Below are positions 20,302 to 30,112 of a stretch of 35,494 nucleotides of DNA, in pieces. Below the pieces are notes generated by a model. It was given only the letters and a program-made list of their open reading frames with translations. It was not told the origin of the DNA and searched no databases. Made by a program: the position numbers and the translations under genes. The stretch covers positions 1 to 35,494 of the forward strand of contig JANQGP010000406.1 in the NCBI GenBank assembly GCA_028277265.1, given 5' to 3'. Every line of letters starts with the position of its first letter. Position 1 is the stretch's first letter. This DNA is from Woeseiaceae bacterium (GTDB lineage Bacteria; Pseudomonadota; Gammaproteobacteria; Steroidobacterales; Woeseiaceae).

Positions 20302-22076
20302 AACCCCGGTGCGGCGATAGCCGCCTGGAGTGCCGCGACGGCCGCCTCGAGCTGATCGATCTCGCCCGGAAGCCGGTCGAGTTCGCGCTGGTCCTTGTAG
20401 CTCAGCTTGGTAGGCTTGCGGTTCCTGCGCTGCTCGGCTGCCGCCTGTCTTCGGCGTTCCTGTTCGAACGGGCTATCGGTGACCGCGAGTTCATGCCCGC
20501 GGCGGAGCCAGTCGCTATAGCCGCCGACGTATTCCAGGACGCGGCCGTCCTGCTCGAACACGATCGTGCTGGTTACGACGTTGTCCAGGAACTCGCGGTC
20601 GTGACTGACCACGATCAGGGTTCCCGCGTACTCGCACAGCTTTTGCTCGAGTACCTCGAGCGTCTCGATGTCGAGATCGTTGGTCGGTTCGTCGAGCACG
20701 AGAAGGTTCGCGGGTCGCGTCAGCAGCTTTGCGAGAATGACGCGATTGCGTTCACCGCCCGAAAGGGCCTTTACGGGCATCATCGAGCGCTTGGGGCTGA
20801 ACAGGAAGCCTTTCAGGTAGCCGACGACGTGCCGGTCCTTGCCGTTCAGACGGATGTAGGTGCGGCCTTCACCAACGTTGTAGGCGACGGACTTTTCCAG
20901 GTCGAGTTCCTGGCGCAGCTGGTCGAAGTAGCCGGTCTCCAGGCCGGTGCCCATCTTGAGTGTGCCGGTCTGTGGCTGCAGTTCGCCGAGCAACAGACGC
21001 AACAACGTGGTCTTGCCGACGCCGTTGTTTCCGATCAGACCGATACGGTCGCCGCGCATGATCTTGATCGAGAAATTCTCGATGACGGGTTCGTCCCCGT
21101 AGCTGTAGCCGATGTTGCGCGCGCGTATGACCTTTCGGCCGGACTGCTCGGCCTCCTCGATATGGATACGCGCCGCCCCCTCGCGCGCGACGCGCTCCTC
21201 GCGTTCCTCACGCATCTTCAGGAGAGCACGAACCCGGCCTTCGTTGCGGGTGCGTCGCGCCTTGATCCCCTGGCGGATCCAGGCTTCTTCTTCCGCCAGC
21301 TTCTTGTCGAATTTCCGTTCCGCGACGATTTCGTTTTCGAGCGCCTTTTCCTTGCGACGCAGGAAGTTACGGTAATCGCCCGGCCAGCTCGTCAGCTTGC
21401 CGCGATCGATTTCGACGATACGTGTCGCGAGGCGTTGCAGAAACGCGCGATCGTGCGTTATGAACAGCACGGCGCCGGGGTATCCGTACACACGGTCCTC
21501 GAGCCAGCGGATCGTCGCGATGTCGAGATGGTTTGTCGGCTCATCGAGTAACAGGAGATCGGGTTTCTGGACCAGCGCCTTGGCCAGTGCGACGCGTCGC
21601 CGCCAGCCGCCCGATAGCTGGTTCATTCTCTTGTCAGCCGGCAGGCTGAGCTCGGTAATCGTCGTTTCGACGCGCTGTTCGAGGTGCCACCCGTCGTGCG
21701 CATCGATTTTGGCGTGCAGCGCCTCGAGCTCACGTAGCCCGTGCTTGTCGAGATCGAGCTTCGAGCGTTCTTGGTAGTCGCGCAGCAGCGTCTCGATCTG
21801 CGTCAGCCCGTCGCGGATGACGTCGATCACGGGCTGGTCCATCGCCTCCGGCAGCGTCTGTTCGAGCTGGCTGACGATCAGGTCGTTGCGGGCCGTGATC
21901 TCCCCGCGATCCGGCTCCAGTGTCCCCATGAGGAGTTTGAGCGTTGTCGACTTGCCGGCACCGTTGCGACCGATGAGACACACGCGCTCGCCGGCGTCGA
22001 TCGAGAACTCGGCGTCGCGAAGGATGAGCTGTTCGCCAAACTCGAGGCAGATGTCGTCGAAGCGCAGCAGTGACAT
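20175..22076 (-). CDS. uup: ABC-F family ATPase (Uup-like)
   Basis: Two Walker A motifs (GRNGAGKST, GNNGVGKTT), signature motifs LSGGWRRRVALA and LSGGERNRVILA, C-terminal coiled coil. Confidence 0.92.
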   Translation of the reverse strand: MSLLRFDDICLEFGEQLILRDAEFSIDAGERVCLIGRNGAGKSTTLKLLMGTLEPDRGEITARNDLIVSQLEQTLPEAMDQPVIDVIRDGLTQIETLLRDYQERSKLDLDKHGLRELEALHAKIDAHDGWHLEQRVETTITELSLPADKRMNQLSGGWRRRVALAKALVQKPDLLLLDEPTNHLDIATIRWLEDRVYGYPGAVLFITHDRAFLQRLATRIVEIDRGKLTSWPGDYRNFLRRKEKALENEIVAERKFDKKLAEEEAWIRQGIKARRTRNEGRVRALLKMREEREERVAREGAARIHIEEAEQSGRKVIRARNIGYSYGDEPVIENFSIKIMRGDRIGLIGNNGVGKTTLLRLLLGELQPQTGTLKMGTGLETGYFDQLRQELDLEKSVAYNVGEGRTYIRLNGKDRHVVGYLKGFLFSPKRSMMPVKALSGGERNRVILAKLLTRPANLLVLDEPTNDLDIETLEVLEQKLCEYAGTLIVVSHDREFLDNVVTSTIVFEQDGRVLEYVGGYSDWLRRGHELAVTDSPFEQERRRQAAAEQRRNRKPTKLSYKDQRELDRLPGEIDQLEAAVAALQAAIAAPGFYTQDAELVQQKLQELGSAEERLEQRIERWGELESLRESLRK

Positions 22077-22139
22077 GGGTTGATCCGGGGTATTGGCGTG
22101 TATCCTACCCGATTGGCTTCAACCACACAGGTGACCGGG

Positions 22140-22346
22140 ATGAGCGAAGATCGCTTCATCGAACTCGAGACGCGGCTTGCGCACCAGGACCAGCTTCTCC
22201 ACGAACTCAACGAGGTCGTGACGAGCCAGCAGGCCCGCATGATGGATCTCGAACAGTTGTGCAAAGCCCTGCTCGAGCGTGTGCGATCGCTGGGGGACGG
22301 CGTGACGACGGGCGGTCCCGATGACGAGCGACCGCCGCATTTCTAG
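22140..22346 (+). CDS. slyX: SlyX-family protein
   Basis: RFIELETRLAHQDQLLHELNEVVTSQQARMMDLEQLCKALLERV; C-terminal PPHF. Confidence 0.88.
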   Translation: MSEDRFIELETRLAHQDQLLHELNEVVTSQQARMMDLEQLCKALLERVRSLGDGVTTGGPDDERPPHF

Positions 22347-22402
22347 CAGCCTGTTGCGACGTTTGTCGTATAGTGATCGTTACGCAGCATCGGAGAGTCG
22401 CC

Positions 22403-25400
22403 ATGCCGAAGAAAACCGGACTTTTCGTTATCGCCTTGCTGATACTCGCAGGACCCGCCGCCGGCCAGGATGGCATCCCCGACGAGCTTGCCGGCTGGCA
22501 GGACTGGGTGCTCGAGGACCACGAATACCGCACCTGTCCGTTCTACTTCGATCGCCCGGCGACCGCGCGCGATGACTTCGTATGCACCTGGCCGGGCCGT
22601 CTGCGACTCGATGTCTCGTCAACCGGCGGCCGTTTCTCGCAGGACTGGACCGTTTATGGCGAGGCGCAGTGGGTCAACCTGCCCGGCAACACCGACCATT
22701 GGCCGGACCGGGTCACGGTTGACGATCGGCCGGTCGAGGTCGTCGCGCGGGACAACCTCCCGACTGTTCGCCTCGATCCCGGCTCGCACCGGGTATCCGG
22801 GCGATTTGCCTGGGACGAGCAGCCCGGCGTCCTGACGCTGCCCCGCTCCAGCGCTCTTCTTAGCCTGACCGTCGAGGGAGACACGGTCGAGCGCCCGGAG
22901 TTTTCCGGCAACGGCGTCTTCCTCGGCGAACGGCGGCGCGATACGCGTGCCGTCGATTCCGTGCGACTCGTCGTCTATCGGCTGATTGCCGACGATGTCC
23001 CGATGCGCGTGCTGACGCAACTGCAGGTCGACGTATCGGGGAGCGTTCGCGAAGAGTCGTTCGGTCCGGTTCTGCCCGGGGGTTTCATACCGCTGTCATT
23101 GCACAGCGAACTGCCGGCGAAACTCGAGGCGGACGGCGTTCTGCGGCTCCAGGTACGGCCGGGCCGATGGATCGTGCGCCTCGCCGCGAGAGCCGGTGGT
23201 GTCGCCGATAGCATCACGGTGCCGGCGGGCGGCGTCAACATGCCGGCCGAGGAAGTCTGGAGCTATCGCGCCAACGATCGCTTTCGCGTGACCGCCGCCG
23301 AAGGTCCGCCACCGGTCGACCCCGCCCAGGTCGATGTACCCGGGCCGTGGCGGAACCTGCCGGCCTACGGAATTGCATCGGGCGAAAGCCTGTCCGTGGT
23401 CGAGCGCAGTCGCGGCGTCATTTCGGCCAGCAACGAGCTTTCGTTGTATCGCACGATGTGGCTGGATTTCAGCGGGGCCGGGTTTGTCGTCGAGGACGAT
23501 ATCGGCGGACAGATGCGCACCGACTGGCGCCTCGACATGGGCGGACCCTACACGCTGCTGACGGCGACCGAGAACGACGAGAGCCTGCTCATTACGCGAG
23601 GCAGCGATGAGGGTGAAACCGGAATCGAGGTTCGCCAGACCAACGTGGAGATCAGTGCGCTCGGGCGAAGCGAAACGCGCGGTGCGATGCCCGTAACCGG
23701 CTGGGACGCGAGATTCGCGAGTGTCAATGCCGTCCTCAACCTGCCGCCCGGCAACAAGCTGCTGACGACATCGGGCGTCGACGGCGCACAGGGAAGCTGG
23801 ACCGGCCAGTGGCAGTTGCTCGACTTCTTCCTCGTACTGATCATCACGATCGCCGTTTGGCGCCTGTTCAACCCGGTCTCGGGCGTTATCGCGCTGCTTG
23901 CACTGACGCTGAGTTTTCACGAGCCGTTCGCCCCGACCTGGTTGTGGCTCAATCTGCTTGCAGCGATCGCACTGCTGCGCGTGACCCCGGACGGCAAGCT
24001 GCGCCGGTGGGTGCGTGGCTACCAGCTGGTCAGTGCGGCGTTGCTGGTCGTCGCTCTCGTGCCGTTTGTCGCCGGGCAGCTTCGCATTGCGATCTATCCG
24101 CAGCTCGAGTCGCAATACCCGCGGTCGCCACTGTTCGTCCCCGGCGCGGCAGCGCCGACGGACGAGATGGAGCAGCCGGAGTTGCGGATGCGAAAGGCGG
24201 CGATGGCCCCGGAGTCGCAGGTTTCATCGGCCGACTCGATGCTCGAGGAGATCGTCGTGACGGGTTCCGGCGACCTGCGGACATTCTCGCGCTACGCGCC
24301 CAATGCCATTGTCCAGGCCGGGCAGGGGATTCCGTCGTGGCGCTGGAACACGTACTCGCTGAGGTGGAATGGTCCCGTTGACCCCGAGCAGGCCATGCGC
24401 CTCGTCGTTTTGCCGCGCTGGCTCGTCAGCACGCTGCGGTTCGTCGAGGTCATGCTGCTACTGCTGTTCGCGGGTATCGTTGCCGCCGAGATTCTGAACC
24501 GGCAGTGGCGACTGCCGGGCGGTCTTGCGCTCGGGCGAAGTCCTGTCACAGGCGTGCTCGCGGCAGGCGTATGCGCCTCGTTGATGCTGACCGGCTCGCC
24601 TGCCGAAGCGGACATGCCGAGCGAGGAATTGCTTCAACAGCTCCAGCAGCGTCTCCTCGAGCCCCCCGATTGCGTGCCGCGCTGCGCCGAAATCGTTGCC
24701 GCTGGTGTCGAGGTCGGTGGCGAGGCGATCAGCATGTCGCTGAACGTGCACGCGCACGAAAGCGTCGCCATTCCGTTGCCGGGCACGTCGCGTGGCTGGC
24801 ATCCACAGGTAACAGCAGTCAATGGCAGCGCCGATGCGCGGGTATTCCGCGACGCCGGTTCGCGGCTCTGGCTGTACGTCACCCCGGGCATGCACAGCGT
24901 GAGCCTTCGCGGCGCGATCCCGGCGGCCGATAGTCTCGAGATTCCGTTCGCGTCGCCGCCGCGCGTGATCACCGTTGACAGCGATGGCTGGTTCGTTGCG
25001 GGTATCAGGGATCGTCGCCTGCTGTCGGGTTCGCTGCAACTGACACGGCTGCAAGTCGAAGCCGGCGGCGACACGATTCGTTGGGAGAGCAGCCGCTTCC
25101 CGCCGTTCGCGAGGGTCGAGCGGACGATCGAGCTGGATCTCGACTGGCGCGTCAGGACGACCGTGCAACGTGTCGCGCCAACGCAGGGTGCGGTAACCCT
25201 CGAGCTGCCGCTGATCGAAGGCGAAGATATCGTCAGCGGCGAATTCACCGTCCGGGACGGCACGGTGCTCGTGTCGATGAACCCGCAGCAGAACAGCGTT
25301 AGCTGGACGTCGAATCTGCCGCGCACGTCGCCGCTGACACTGACGGCCGGCGACGGTTCATTATGGTCCGAGCGCTGGCGCATCGCTGTCGGCAACATCT

Positions 25401-26452
25401 GGAACGTCGCTTTCGACGGCGTGCCGGAGAGCAATACGGGCGCCGAGGTCGACGCCGTACGTGTCGCGGAGTTCGATCCGCGCGCGGGCGAGACCCTGAC
25501 ACTCGTCGCCACGCGTCCCGAGGCGGCGGAAGGCGATACGCTCGCGTTCGACGCTGTTTCGCTCCAGGTGGACCAGGGTGATCGCAGTGCCGACGTCACG
25601 CTCGAACTCGACTATCGCAGTACGCGCGGCGCACAGCACATCCTGCGTTTGCCGGACGGCATCGAAATCAGGAGGGTTGCAATTGACGGTGTCGAGCAGA
25701 CGCTGCGCTCGGAGGCCGGCGAACTCACGCTGCCGATTCTGCCCGGGGAACACCGCGTCAGCATCGCCTGGCGGGCCGCCGACGGTTCATCCTGGCGCAC
25801 GGCGACTCCGGCCGTGGACCTCGGGGCGCCGGCGAGCAACATCGAGATCGGTATTGCGATGCCGGGCAGTCGCTGGATCCTCGGGACATCCGGGCCCAGG
25901 CTCGGCCCTGCCGTGCTGTACTGGTCGGAACTCGCTGCGATGGTCCTGTTCGCGCTGATTCTCGGGCGTATCGGACTGACGCCGCTCTCGACCCGGCACT
26001 GGCTGTTGCTCGGCCTCGGTTTCAGTACTTTCAGCTGGGGAATGCTGGCGCTCGTCGTCGTCTGGCTGGTCGCCTGTGGCGCCCGTGAGAAGATCAAAGC
26101 CGACGCCATGAACTGGTGGCAGTTCGACCTTGTCCAGGTCGCCATCGGCGGCCTCACCGTCGTCGCGTTGCTCGGCATCATCTCGGCGTTGCCGCAGGGC
26201 CTGCTCGGGACGCCGGACATGCACGTGGCCGGCCACGGTTCGTTCGGCAGCGACCTGAACTGGTTCGCCGACCGCAGTGACTCCGCGTTACCTGCAGCGT
26301 CAGCGTTTACCGCGCCCATGTGGGTTTACAAGACGCTGATCCTGGCCTGGGCGCTTTGGCTCAGCTTCGCGCTGCTGCGCTGGCTGCCGTGGGTATGGCG
26401 TTGCTTCAGTGACGACGGCTTCTGGCGCAAGCGGGTGAAGGGCCAGTCATGA
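22403..26452 (+). CDS. Large (~1350 aa) multi-domain envelope membrane protein of unknown function
   Basis: Signal MPKKTGLFVIALLILAGPAAGQ; extracytoplasmic beta-rich regions alternate with TM clusters (about nt 23810-24100, 24430-24500, 25910-26090, 26130-26200, 26330-26400). Confidence 0.85.
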   Translation: MPKKTGLFVIALLILAGPAAGQDGIPDELAGWQDWVLEDHEYRTCPFYFDRPATARDDFVCTWPGRLRLDVSSTGGRFSQDWTVYGEAQWVNLPGNTDHWPDRVTVDDRPVEVVARDNLPTVRLDPGSHRVSGRFAWDEQPGVLTLPRSSALLSLTVEGDTVERPEFSGNGVFLGERRRDTRAVDSVRLVVYRLIADDVPMRVLTQLQVDVSGSVREESFGPVLPGGFIPLSLHSELPAKLEADGVLRLQVRPGRWIVRLAARAGGVADSITVPAGGVNMPAEEVWSYRANDRFRVTAAEGPPPVDPAQVDVPGPWRNLPAYGIASGESLSVVERSRGVISASNELSLYRTMWLDFSGAGFVVEDDIGGQMRTDWRLDMGGPYTLLTATENDESLLITRGSDEGETGIEVRQTNVEISALGRSETRGAMPVTGWDARFASVNAVLNLPPGNKLLTTSGVDGAQGSWTGQWQLLDFFLVLIITIAVWRLFNPVSGVIALLALTLSFHEPFAPTWLWLNLLAAIALLRVTPDGKLRRWVRGYQLVSAALLVVALVPFVAGQLRIAIYPQLESQYPRSPLFVPGAAAPTDEMEQPELRMRKAAMAPESQVSSADSMLEEIVVTGSGDLRTFSRYAPNAIVQAGQGIPSWRWNTYSLRWNGPVDPEQAMRLVVLPRWLVSTLRFVEVMLLLLFAGIVAAEILNRQWRLPGGLALGRSPVTGVLAAGVCASLMLTGSPAEADMPSEELLQQLQQRLLEPPDCVPRCAEIVAAGVEVGGEAISMSLNVHAHESVAIPLPGTSRGWHPQVTAVNGSADARVFRDAGSRLWLYVTPGMHSVSLRGAIPAADSLEIPFASPPRVITVDSDGWFVAGIRDRRLLSGSLQLTRLQVEAGGDTIRWESSRFPPFARVERTIELDLDWRVRTTVQRVAPTQGAVTLELPLIEGEDIVSGEFTVRDGTVLVSMNPQQNSVSWTSNLPRTSPLTLTAGDGSLWSERWRIAVGNIWNVAFDGVPESNTGAEVDAVRVAEFDPRAGETLTLVATRPEAAEGDTLAFDAVSLQVDQGDRSADVTLELDYRSTRGAQHILRLPDGIEIRRVAIDGVEQTLRSEAGELTLPILPGEHRVSIAWRAADGSSWRTATPAVDLGAPASNIEIGIAMPGSRWILGTSGPRLGPAVLYWSELAAMVLFALILGRIGLTPLSTRHWLLLGLGFSTFSWGMLALVVVWLVACGAREKIKADAMNWWQFDLVQVAIGGLTVVALLGIISALPQGLLGTPDMHVAGHGSFGSDLNWFADRSDSALPAASAFTAPMWVYKTLILAWALWLSFALLRWLPWVWRCFSDDGFWRKRVKGQS

Positions 26453-27057
26453 AGATCGCGTGGATCGCAATCTTCCTTGGCGTGCTGATATGGTCCGGTA
26501 TCGGGCCGAAGGACTTTCTGACCTGGTGCCTCGAAGTTTCGCCGGCGGTGATCGGGGGCGCGATCCTGTGGATTACGCGAGAGCGCTTTCCGCTGACGAC
26601 GATGACCTACGTCCTGATCCTGGTTCATTGCGTGATTCTGATGGTCGGCGGTCACTACACCTATGCCGACGTACCGATCGGCGAGTGGTTCCGCGAGGCG
26701 TTTGACGGTACCCGCAACAACTACGACAAGCTCGGTCACTTCGTGCAGGGTTTCGTTCCGGCGATCATCGCCCGCGAGCTCATGATTCGTCTCCACGTCT
26801 TCAACTCGGTGCGCTGGCGCGATTTCTTCATTGTGAGCTTCTGCCTCGGGTTCAGTGCGTTCTACGAGTTGATCGAATGGTGGGTAGCGCTCCTGTCTGA
26901 GGAGGCTGCCGCCAGCTTCCTCGGCATGCAGGGATATATCTGGGATACGCAGTCGGACATGGGCTGGGCGCTGATCGGTGCGGTGCTTGCGTTGGCTCTC
27001 CTCGGCCGCTGGCACGATCGACAACTGCGTGAACACGGTTTCATCAACGAGGTCTGA
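26449..27057 (+). CDS. DUF2238 / YjdF-family inner membrane protein
   Basis: YDKLGHFVQGFVPAIIARELM...GFSAFYELIEWWVALLS...YIWDTQSDMGWALIGAVLAL; ATGA overlap with the upstream gene. Confidence 0.9.
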   Translation: MKIAWIAIFLGVLIWSGIGPKDFLTWCLEVSPAVIGGAILWITRERFPLTTMTYVLILVHCVILMVGGHYTYADVPIGEWFREAFDGTRNNYDKLGHFVQGFVPAIIARELMIRLHVFNSVRWRDFFIVSFCLGFSAFYELIEWWVALLSEEAAASFLGMQGYIWDTQSDMGWALIGAVLALALLGRWHDRQLREHGFINEV

Positions 27058-27063
27058 TCGACT

Positions 27064-27768
27064 GTGAGACGCCTTCTCGCTACCTGTTGTCTGATGTCCT
27101 GCGTCGGCCTTGCGCAGGCAAACGAGTGCGTCGTCTTGTTGCACGGCCTGATTCGCTCGTCGACTTCGATGAACAAGATGCAGCGCGAACTCGACGACGC
27201 CGGGTTCGTGACCGCGAACATCGACTATCCGTCGCGCGACTACACGATCGAGGAACTGGCCGACATGGCCGTGCCGCAAGGCCTCGCGGAGTGCCGCAGC
27301 CATGACGGCGTCGAACGCATTCATTTCGTGACACATTCGCTCGGCGGGATTCTCGTGCGCCAGTACCTGAGTGGCAACGAAATCCCGGAGCTGGGGCGCG
27401 TGGTCATGCTGGGACCGCCGAACCAGGGCAGTATCGCGGCCGACGACATGGGCGGCGTTCCCGGATTCGAGTGGCTCAACGGCCCCGCCGGGCGGCAGCT
27501 CGGCAAAGGCGAGGATAGCGTGCCGCGCAGGCTCGGCCCGGCCGACTTCGAGCTCGGTGTAATCGCCGGAAGCCGGACCATTGACCCGATCACGTCGGCG
27601 GTGCTCGATGACCCGGACGACGGCCGCGTCTCGGTTGAAGATACGAAGCTCGAGGGCATGACGGACTTCGTTGTCGTCGAACATTCTCACGCCTTCATGA
27701 TGCGCATGCAGAGACCGATCGAGCTGACGATCAGGTTCCTCCGGACCGGCGCATTCGAGAGCGAGTGA
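27064..27768 (+). CDS. Exported alpha/beta hydrolase (lipase/esterase-like)
   Basis: GTG start; signal MRRLLATCCLMSCVGLAQA; VVLLHGLIRS; nucleophile elbow THSLGG; EHSHAFMM candidate catalytic His. Confidence 0.87.
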   Translation: MRRLLATCCLMSCVGLAQANECVVLLHGLIRSSTSMNKMQRELDDAGFVTANIDYPSRDYTIEELADMAVPQGLAECRSHDGVERIHFVTHSLGGILVRQYLSGNEIPELGRVVMLGPPNQGSIAADDMGGVPGFEWLNGPAGRQLGKGEDSVPRRLGPADFELGVIAGSRTIDPITSAVLDDPDDGRVSVEDTKLEGMTDFVVVEHSHAFMMRMQRPIELTIRFLRTGAFESE

Positions 27769-27871
27769 CGCGGGTGCGGAAACGCCCACCCGGACAGCTC
27801 GTTCCGGGGTACAATCGCGGCCTGCTACCTTCGCGATGTCGAATCCGGCAGCCAATCAGAGGAACCACCCT

Positions 27872-30112
27872 ATGTTGCGTAACAAGTTGCGACTCCTGAT
27901 CCCTTTCTTCGGCGCGCTCGTCGTCGCCGCCGGATGCGGATCGAAGACCGACGAAGAAACACCGGAGACGACCGGGACGGAGAACATGTCCAAACCATTC
28001 ACGATGTTTGCAGGCGATGCGCCCGTCGCTGAGAAACGTCCCGTCGAGATCGAGCAACACGGCGAGACACGGGTAGACAACTACGCCTGGCTGCGGGACG
28101 AGAACTGGCAGGAAGTACTGCGCGACCCCGACGTATTGAGCGAGGACATTCGAGACCAGTTGGTCGCCGAGAACGCTTTCTACGAGGCAGCGACCGACGA
28201 CCTCGACGCGTTGCGGGACACGTTGTTCGACGAGATGCGGGGGCGCATCAAGGAGGACGACAGCTCGGTTCCCTCTCCCGACGGGCCGTATGCCTATGCC
28301 GTTCGATATCGCGAAGGGGGGGAGTATCCGGTCTACGTACGTACATCTCGCGAAGGTGGCGAAGAGACGATTCTCTTCGACGGCGACGCTGAATCGGAAG
28401 GAGAGGATTTCTTCAAGGTGATCTCGGTCGATCACAGTCCGAATCACGAGATGATTGCCTACGGCGTCGATCGCCTGGGGTCCGAGTATTACGATATTCG
28501 CGTTCGCATTATCGAAAGCGGGGAAGAATTCGAAGAGTCCATTCCGTCGACCGGTGGCTCATCCGTGTGGGCTGCCGACTCGAAGTCCTTCTATTACGTC
28601 GAGCGCGACGACAATCAGCGACCAAAGCGGGTCAAGCAGCACGTTCTCGGCACCGACCCGGCCGATGACGTTCTCGTCTACGAAGAGGCCGATGACACGA
28701 TGTTCCTCTTCGTCGAGAAGAGCCAGAGCGGCGAGTTCATATTCATCGGTTCAGCCAAAGGCACGACCAGCGAATTCCGTTACCTGCGTGCTGACGCGGA
28801 GCCTGGAACGGAACCCGTCCTGATTGCGCCGGGCGTCGACGACGAGCTCTACTACGTCGAGCACCATGGCGACCATTTCTACATCCAGACGAATGCGGAT
28901 GGCGCGGTTGATTTCAAGATCGTACGGGTGCCGATAGACAATCCAGGTCGCGAACACTGGGAAGAGTGGCTCGAGCACCGCGCCGGCGTCTACGTCCTCG
29001 GTTTCATACCGTTCGCGGATCGACTCGTCCTTCTCGAGCGGGAAAACGCGTTGCCGCGCATCGTCGTATCGGACTACGAGCTGGCGTCGTCCTTCGAGAT
29101 CGAGTTCGACGAGGCGGCCTATCAGCTGGGCCTTTCCTCGGGCTATGAGTTCGATACGGATACCGTTCGTTATACCTACGAATCGCCTTCGACACCCGAA
29201 CAGACGTTCGACTTCGACATGTCATCCCGCGAGCGCACGCTCAGGAAGACGCAGGAAATCCCGAGCGGCCACAACCCCGATCTGTACGTGGTGGAGCGGC
29301 TGTTCGTCACCGCGGAAGACGGTGCCGAGATTCCCGTCACCGTGCTGAGACTCGAGATGACCGAGGTCGATGGCAATGCGCCGTTATTGCTGTACGGGTA
29401 CGGCAGCTACGGTTCGACTATTGGTGCGTGGTTCAACAGCAGCATACTCTCGCTCGTGGATCGAGGCGTCGTCTATGCGGTCGCGCATGTTCGCGGCGGT
29501 TCCGCGAAAGGACGGCAATGGTACCTCGACGGGAAACTCGACAAGAAGGTCAACTCGTTCAAGGACTTTGCACGTTCGGCCGAAGAATTGCAGAAGCGCG
29601 GTTACGGGCGCGAGGGCGAAACCGTCATCTACGGCGGCTCCGCGGGCGGGCTGCTCGTCGGCGCCACGGTCAACTTGCGGCCGGACCTGTTCGCGGGCGT
29701 CATTGCAGCCGTGCCTTTCGTCGACACGCTCAACACGATTTCCGATGCCAGCTTGCCGCTCACGCCGCCGGAATGGGTGGAGTGGGGCGACCCGATCAAC
29801 GATGCGGAGGCTTTCAGGACGATCGCGGCATACTCGCCCTACGACAACATTCGTCCGGGCGTCGAGTATCCGCCGATCCTCGCGACGGCGGGGCTGACCG
29901 ATTATCGCGTTACCTACTGGGAACCGGCCAAATGGGTGGCCCGTCTGCGCGACGAGGCCGGTGGCGGCCCGTTCTTCATGAAGACCAACATGGGGGCAGG
30001 TCATGCGGGATCGGCGGCCCGATTCGAAAGGCTGAAGGAGCGCACCCATGATTATGCGTTCGCACTCCGGATCTTCGGATTGACCGAGACGCGGCCCGTC
30101 AGTCACGAGTAG
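27872..30112 (+). CDS. S9A prolyl oligopeptidase family / oligopeptidase B-like, predicted lipoprotein
   Basis: Lipobox-like VVAAGC after LIPFFGAL; RVDNYAWLRD; GGSAGGLLVGATVNLRPDLF; NMGAGHAG. Confidence 0.92.
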   Translation: MLRNKLRLLIPFFGALVVAAGCGSKTDEETPETTGTENMSKPFTMFAGDAPVAEKRPVEIEQHGETRVDNYAWLRDENWQEVLRDPDVLSEDIRDQLVAENAFYEAATDDLDALRDTLFDEMRGRIKEDDSSVPSPDGPYAYAVRYREGGEYPVYVRTSREGGEETILFDGDAESEGEDFFKVISVDHSPNHEMIAYGVDRLGSEYYDIRVRIIESGEEFEESIPSTGGSSVWAADSKSFYYVERDDNQRPKRVKQHVLGTDPADDVLVYEEADDTMFLFVEKSQSGEFIFIGSAKGTTSEFRYLRADAEPGTEPVLIAPGVDDELYYVEHHGDHFYIQTNADGAVDFKIVRVPIDNPGREHWEEWLEHRAGVYVLGFIPFADRLVLLERENALPRIVVSDYELASSFEIEFDEAAYQLGLSSGYEFDTDTVRYTYESPSTPEQTFDFDMSSRERTLRKTQEIPSGHNPDLYVVERLFVTAEDGAEIPVTVLRLEMTEVDGNAPLLLYGYGSYGSTIGAWFNSSILSLVDRGVVYAVAHVRGGSAKGRQWYLDGKLDKKVNSFKDFARSAEELQKRGYGREGETVIYGGSAGGLLVGATVNLRPDLFAGVIAAVPFVDTLNTISDASLPLTPPEWVEWGDPINDAEAFRTIAAYSPYDNIRPGVEYPPILATAGLTDYRVTYWEPAKWVARLRDEAGGGPFFMKTNMGAGHAGSAARFERLKERTHDYAFALRIFGLTETRPVSHE

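Noticed and set aside
22354-22385. TATAGT as a promoter for the large envelope operon
   Set aside because: No acceptable -35 at 16-18 nt was found, so it cannot be supported by eye.
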